Below are positions 61,801-64,000 of a stretch of 64,000 nucleotides of DNA, piece by piece. Both the position numbers and the translations under genes were made by a program. Position 1 is the stretch's first letter. Each line of letters opens with the position of its first letter. The notes under the pieces are model-generated. The model was not told the DNA's origin. It saw only the letters and a list, made by a program, of their open reading frames with translations, and did no database searches. This DNA is from Natrinema sp. DC36 (GTDB lineage: Archaea > Halobacteriota > Halobacteria > Halobacteriales > Natrialbaceae). The DNA lies in assembly GCF_020405225.1 (NCBI RefSeq), contig NZ_CP084472.1, positions 3,906,001 to 3,970,000 on the forward strand, in the 5' to 3' direction.

Positions 61801-64000
61801 TTAGAACACCAAGCGTTCGACGAATCGGCGAATCGGTCCGGACTTGCCCTGCTTCGATTTCACCTGAACCGCCGTGCAGTCGACGCTGTCGATGATTCTG
61901 TCCGCCGGCCGGCCGAACAGGGACCCCCGTATCCGTCCGCCGTCCGTCCCGATGACGAGGATATCGCCCGCGTTCGTCGCCGAAACGAAGTCCCGTTCCG
62001 GATCCTCGGTTTCGACGATCGACCGATTTACGGGAACCGAACACAGCGACTCGAGTTCCGCGAGGTACTCGTCTATCGTCTCGCGTTGCGTCTCGGTCGC
62101 CGCGTCATCGAGCGGGTACAACAAGGTGATACTGCCCCCGGCCTCGGTCGCCAGCGCGTTCGCGACGGTGATCTTCTGCGGATCGAAGGGGCCGCGGTCG
62201 GTGATGACGGTCACGGAGTCGATCCGGTCCAGGTCGCGCTCCTCGACGAGCAAGACGTCACACGGCGCCTTGCGAGTGATCCACTCGACGGTCGTCCCGA
62301 ATATCGGCGCGTAGAGCGGATCGTCGCTTCGCTCGAGCAGGAGGAAGTCCGCGTCCTCGTGGGCGGCGAAGTTCGCGATCGCTCGCTTCGTGTCGTGGCT
62401 GACGATCTCGCCGTAGGTGACGGGCACGTCGAACGCCTCGGTCAGCGGCTCCGTCCGTTCCTCGAACTCGACGTCCGCCGGTGACTGCGTTTCCGACGCC
62501 TGCTGGAGCGGCACCTGGTCGGCCACCTCGTCGAACTGAACGACAGTGACGCTCCCGTCGTTCTCGCGGGCGATATCGGCGGCGATTCGAACCAACGTTC
62601 GCTCACGTTGCTCGCTCGTCTTTTCGGTGATCGCGACGAGTACCTCGTAGCCGTCGAGCGTCTCGACGGTCGCTTTCGTCTGTGCGACGGCCTTGCGACC
62701 GACGCTCCGCCGGACGACGTCCGTGGCAGCGCCCTCGCGCTGGACGCGGTCTCGCGCGTAGTAGACGTACCACAGCACCGACGCCGCCGTGATGACAACA
62801 GCGCCGATGAGCGGTATCGTTCCCATGTAGCCGATGAGCAGGAAGCCGCCGGCGATACCGACGAGTTGAGTCCACGGGTAGAGCGGCGACTCGAAGCTCG
62901 GGTCGTACTCCCCGACGTCCCCCTCGCGGAACGCGATAACCGCGCCGTTGACCAGTGCGAACACGATGATCTGGAACGCGCTCGCCAGTTTCGCGATCTG
63001 GAGGATCGGGACGAACGCGATGAGTACCAACATGACTGTACCGGTGAGCGTGATCGCCCGCACGGGCGTTCCCCACTCGTCGTGGATCTCCGTCAGGGAC
63101 GGCGGCGCGAGTTTGTCTCGAGCCATCGCGAACGGATACCGGGACGACGACAGGATCCCCGCGTTGGCCGTGCTGATCAGCGCGAGGACGGCCGCGATAA
63201 TGACGGCGATCACGCCCAGCCGGCCGAGCGTCGCCTCGGCCGCGTGAATCATCGGCACCGCGGAGTCGCTCAACAGATCGGGCGGCGTTACGCCGACCAT
63301 GACGACGACGATGAGGACGTACAGGAGCGTCGTGAAGCAGAGCGAGCCGAGGATCCCGAGCGGAATGTTCCGATCCGGGTTCTCCACCTCCTCGGCGACG
63401 CTCGCGATCTTGGTTACGCCCGCGTACGAGACGAACACGAGGCCGGTCGCGGCGAGGAGACCGCCGGATCCCTCGTCGAAGAACCCGTCATAGTAGGTGC
63501 TGTCCGTGGACGGGAGCCCGCCGACGACGAACCACACCATCGCCGCGAGCATCACCGCGACGATGGCGACCTGCAGGCGTCCGGTCTGCTTCGCGCCGAC
63601 GAGATTGACGAGGACGAGCACGACTGCCAGCGCGAGCGCGACCGGCTTCACCGGCAGATCGAACAGATACAGCACGTAGGGGACGCCGCCGACCAGCGCC
63701 AGCGCGCCCTTGAACGACAGGGAGAACCACGTGCCGACGCCGGCGATCGTTCCGAGCAGCGGTCCCATTCCTCGCTCGATGTAGATATACGTGCCGCCGG
63801 CCTCCGGCATCGCCGTCGCCATTTCGGCCTTGCTCAGGGCGGCCGGCAAGACGAGTACACCCGCGAGCAAGTACGCGAGAATAACCGCTGGACCCGCCGT
63901 CTTCAGGGCGAGACCGGGGAGGATGAAGATTCCGCTGCCGACCATCGCGCCGATACTGATCGCGACGACCGCAAACAAGCCGAGGTCTCGTTCGAGTTCT
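61801..64000 (-). CDS. APC-family amino-acid permease with USP domains (N-terminus outside window)
   Basis: A transporter of at least 733 visible residues. The first ~420 form about twelve helices of an APC-superfamily permease with the start of the family core (AISIGAMVGSGIFILPG) and ANAGILSSSRYPFAMARD. The C-terminal ~300 residues hold two universal stress protein domains (TLDGYEVLVAITEKTSEQRERTLVRIA, then RIDSVTVITDRGPFDPQKI). Other haloarchaeal permeases have this architecture. The frame continues through 64000 (ELERDLGLF) with no start codon in the window, so a few N-terminal residues are missing. Substrate not predictable. Confidence 0.92.
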   Translation of the reverse strand, partial: ELERDLGLFAVVAISIGAMVGSGIFILPGLALKTAGPAVILAYLLAGVLVLPAALSKAEMATAMPEAGGTYIYIERGMGPLLGTIAGVGTWFSLSFKGALALVGGVPYVLYLFDLPVKPVALALAVVLVLVNLVGAKQTGRLQVAIVAVMLAAMVWFVVGGLPSTDSTYYDGFFDEGSGGLLAATGLVFVSYAGVTKIASVAEEVENPDRNIPLGILGSLCFTTLLYVLIVVVMVGVTPPDLLSDSAVPMIHAAEATLGRLGVIAVIIAAVLALISTANAGILSSSRYPFAMARDKLAPPSLTEIHDEWGTPVRAITLTGTVMLVLIAFVPILQIAKLASAFQIIVFALVNGAVIAFREGDVGEYDPSFESPLYPWTQLVGIAGGFLLIGYMGTIPLIGAVVITAASVLWYVYYARDRVQREGAATDVVRRSVGRKAVAQTKATVETLDGYEVLVAITEKTSEQRERTLVRIAADIARENDGSVTVVQFDEVADQVPLQQASETQSPADVEFEERTEPLTEAFDVPVTYGEIVSHDTKRAIANFAAHEDADFLLLERSDDPLYAPIFGTTVEWITRKAPCDVLLVEERDLDRIDSVTVITDRGPFDPQKITVANALATEAGGSITLLYPLDDAATETQRETIDEYLAELESLCSVPVNRSIVETEDPERDFVSATNAGDILVIGTDGGRIRGSLFGRPADRIIDSVDCTAVQVKSKQGKSGPIRRFVERLVF

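Overview
The window is a piece of a haloarchaeal chromosome. The DNA is GC-rich, the predicted proteins are strongly acidic, and several start codons lie only about 25-30 nt downstream of a TATA-like box, as expected for leaderless mRNAs. Lineage markers include SAMP1, HalX and HalOD1 domains, DUF5789/5790/5814/5817-type proteins, HMG-CoA reductase, a type II methionine aminopeptidase and an Azf-like glucose-6-phosphate dehydrogenase. The gene set would fit the Natrialbales (Natrinema/Haloterrigena-like), but the sequence alone does not fix the genus. Most of the window is ordinary core and accessory genome. There is no rRNA, CRISPR array or replication origin.

Layout. 1-8000: azf (cut by the window edge), mptD, small haloarchaeal proteins, a creatininase-family hydrolase, a PAP2 phosphatase, an ABC exporter and a DUF192 protein. 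8053-14464: an accessory zone with tRNA-Val and tRNA-Phe, each followed by copies of its own 3' end. It also holds a large Tat lipoprotein with a DUF3494 (ice-binding-type) domain and five exact 99-residue repeats, a winged-helix regulator, and a small element bounded by tRNA-Phe repeats with the stub of a tyrosine integrase. 14648-18263: a histidine kinase / HalX response regulator / RecA-like ATPase operon with 4-nt overlaps. 18383-23399: metabolic and membrane genes. 23500-25980: an AT-rich island with a frameshifted OLD-family ATPase/TOPRIM nuclease, ending at a duplicated tRNA-His 3' end. 26335-48173: housekeeping and transport genes (hmgA, icd, map, MtaB-like, HIT, MscS, Nramp-like, AI-2E-like) with several small zinc or membrane proteins.

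48194-54423 is a nucleoside and pentose-phosphate salvage neighbourhood: nucleoside phosphorylase, PfkB-family kinase, ribose-1,5-bisphosphate isomerase and deoxyribose-phosphate aldolase. It matches the non-carboxylating pentose bisphosphate route known in halophilic archaea. 54560-60252 and 61801-64000 are ion and amino-acid transport genes with universal-stress and TrkA domains. The K+ channel gene there is interrupted by an in-frame TGA.

The most interesting signal is structural. All three tRNA genes share one layout: the mature 3' end, then a hairpin whose loop resembles CGAACGAAGTGAG, then one or more degraded copies of the tRNA's own T-arm and acceptor strand. Related small hairpins with GAA, TGC or GGA triloops recur in intergenic DNA, and one has apparently been inserted in frame into deoC. 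Other non-genic elements are a 140-bp repeat at both ends of the window in opposite orientation, an 84-bp MITE-like inverted repeat in front of the R15P isomerase gene, and a 45-nt sequence (40/45 identical) at the 3' ends of two unrelated genes.
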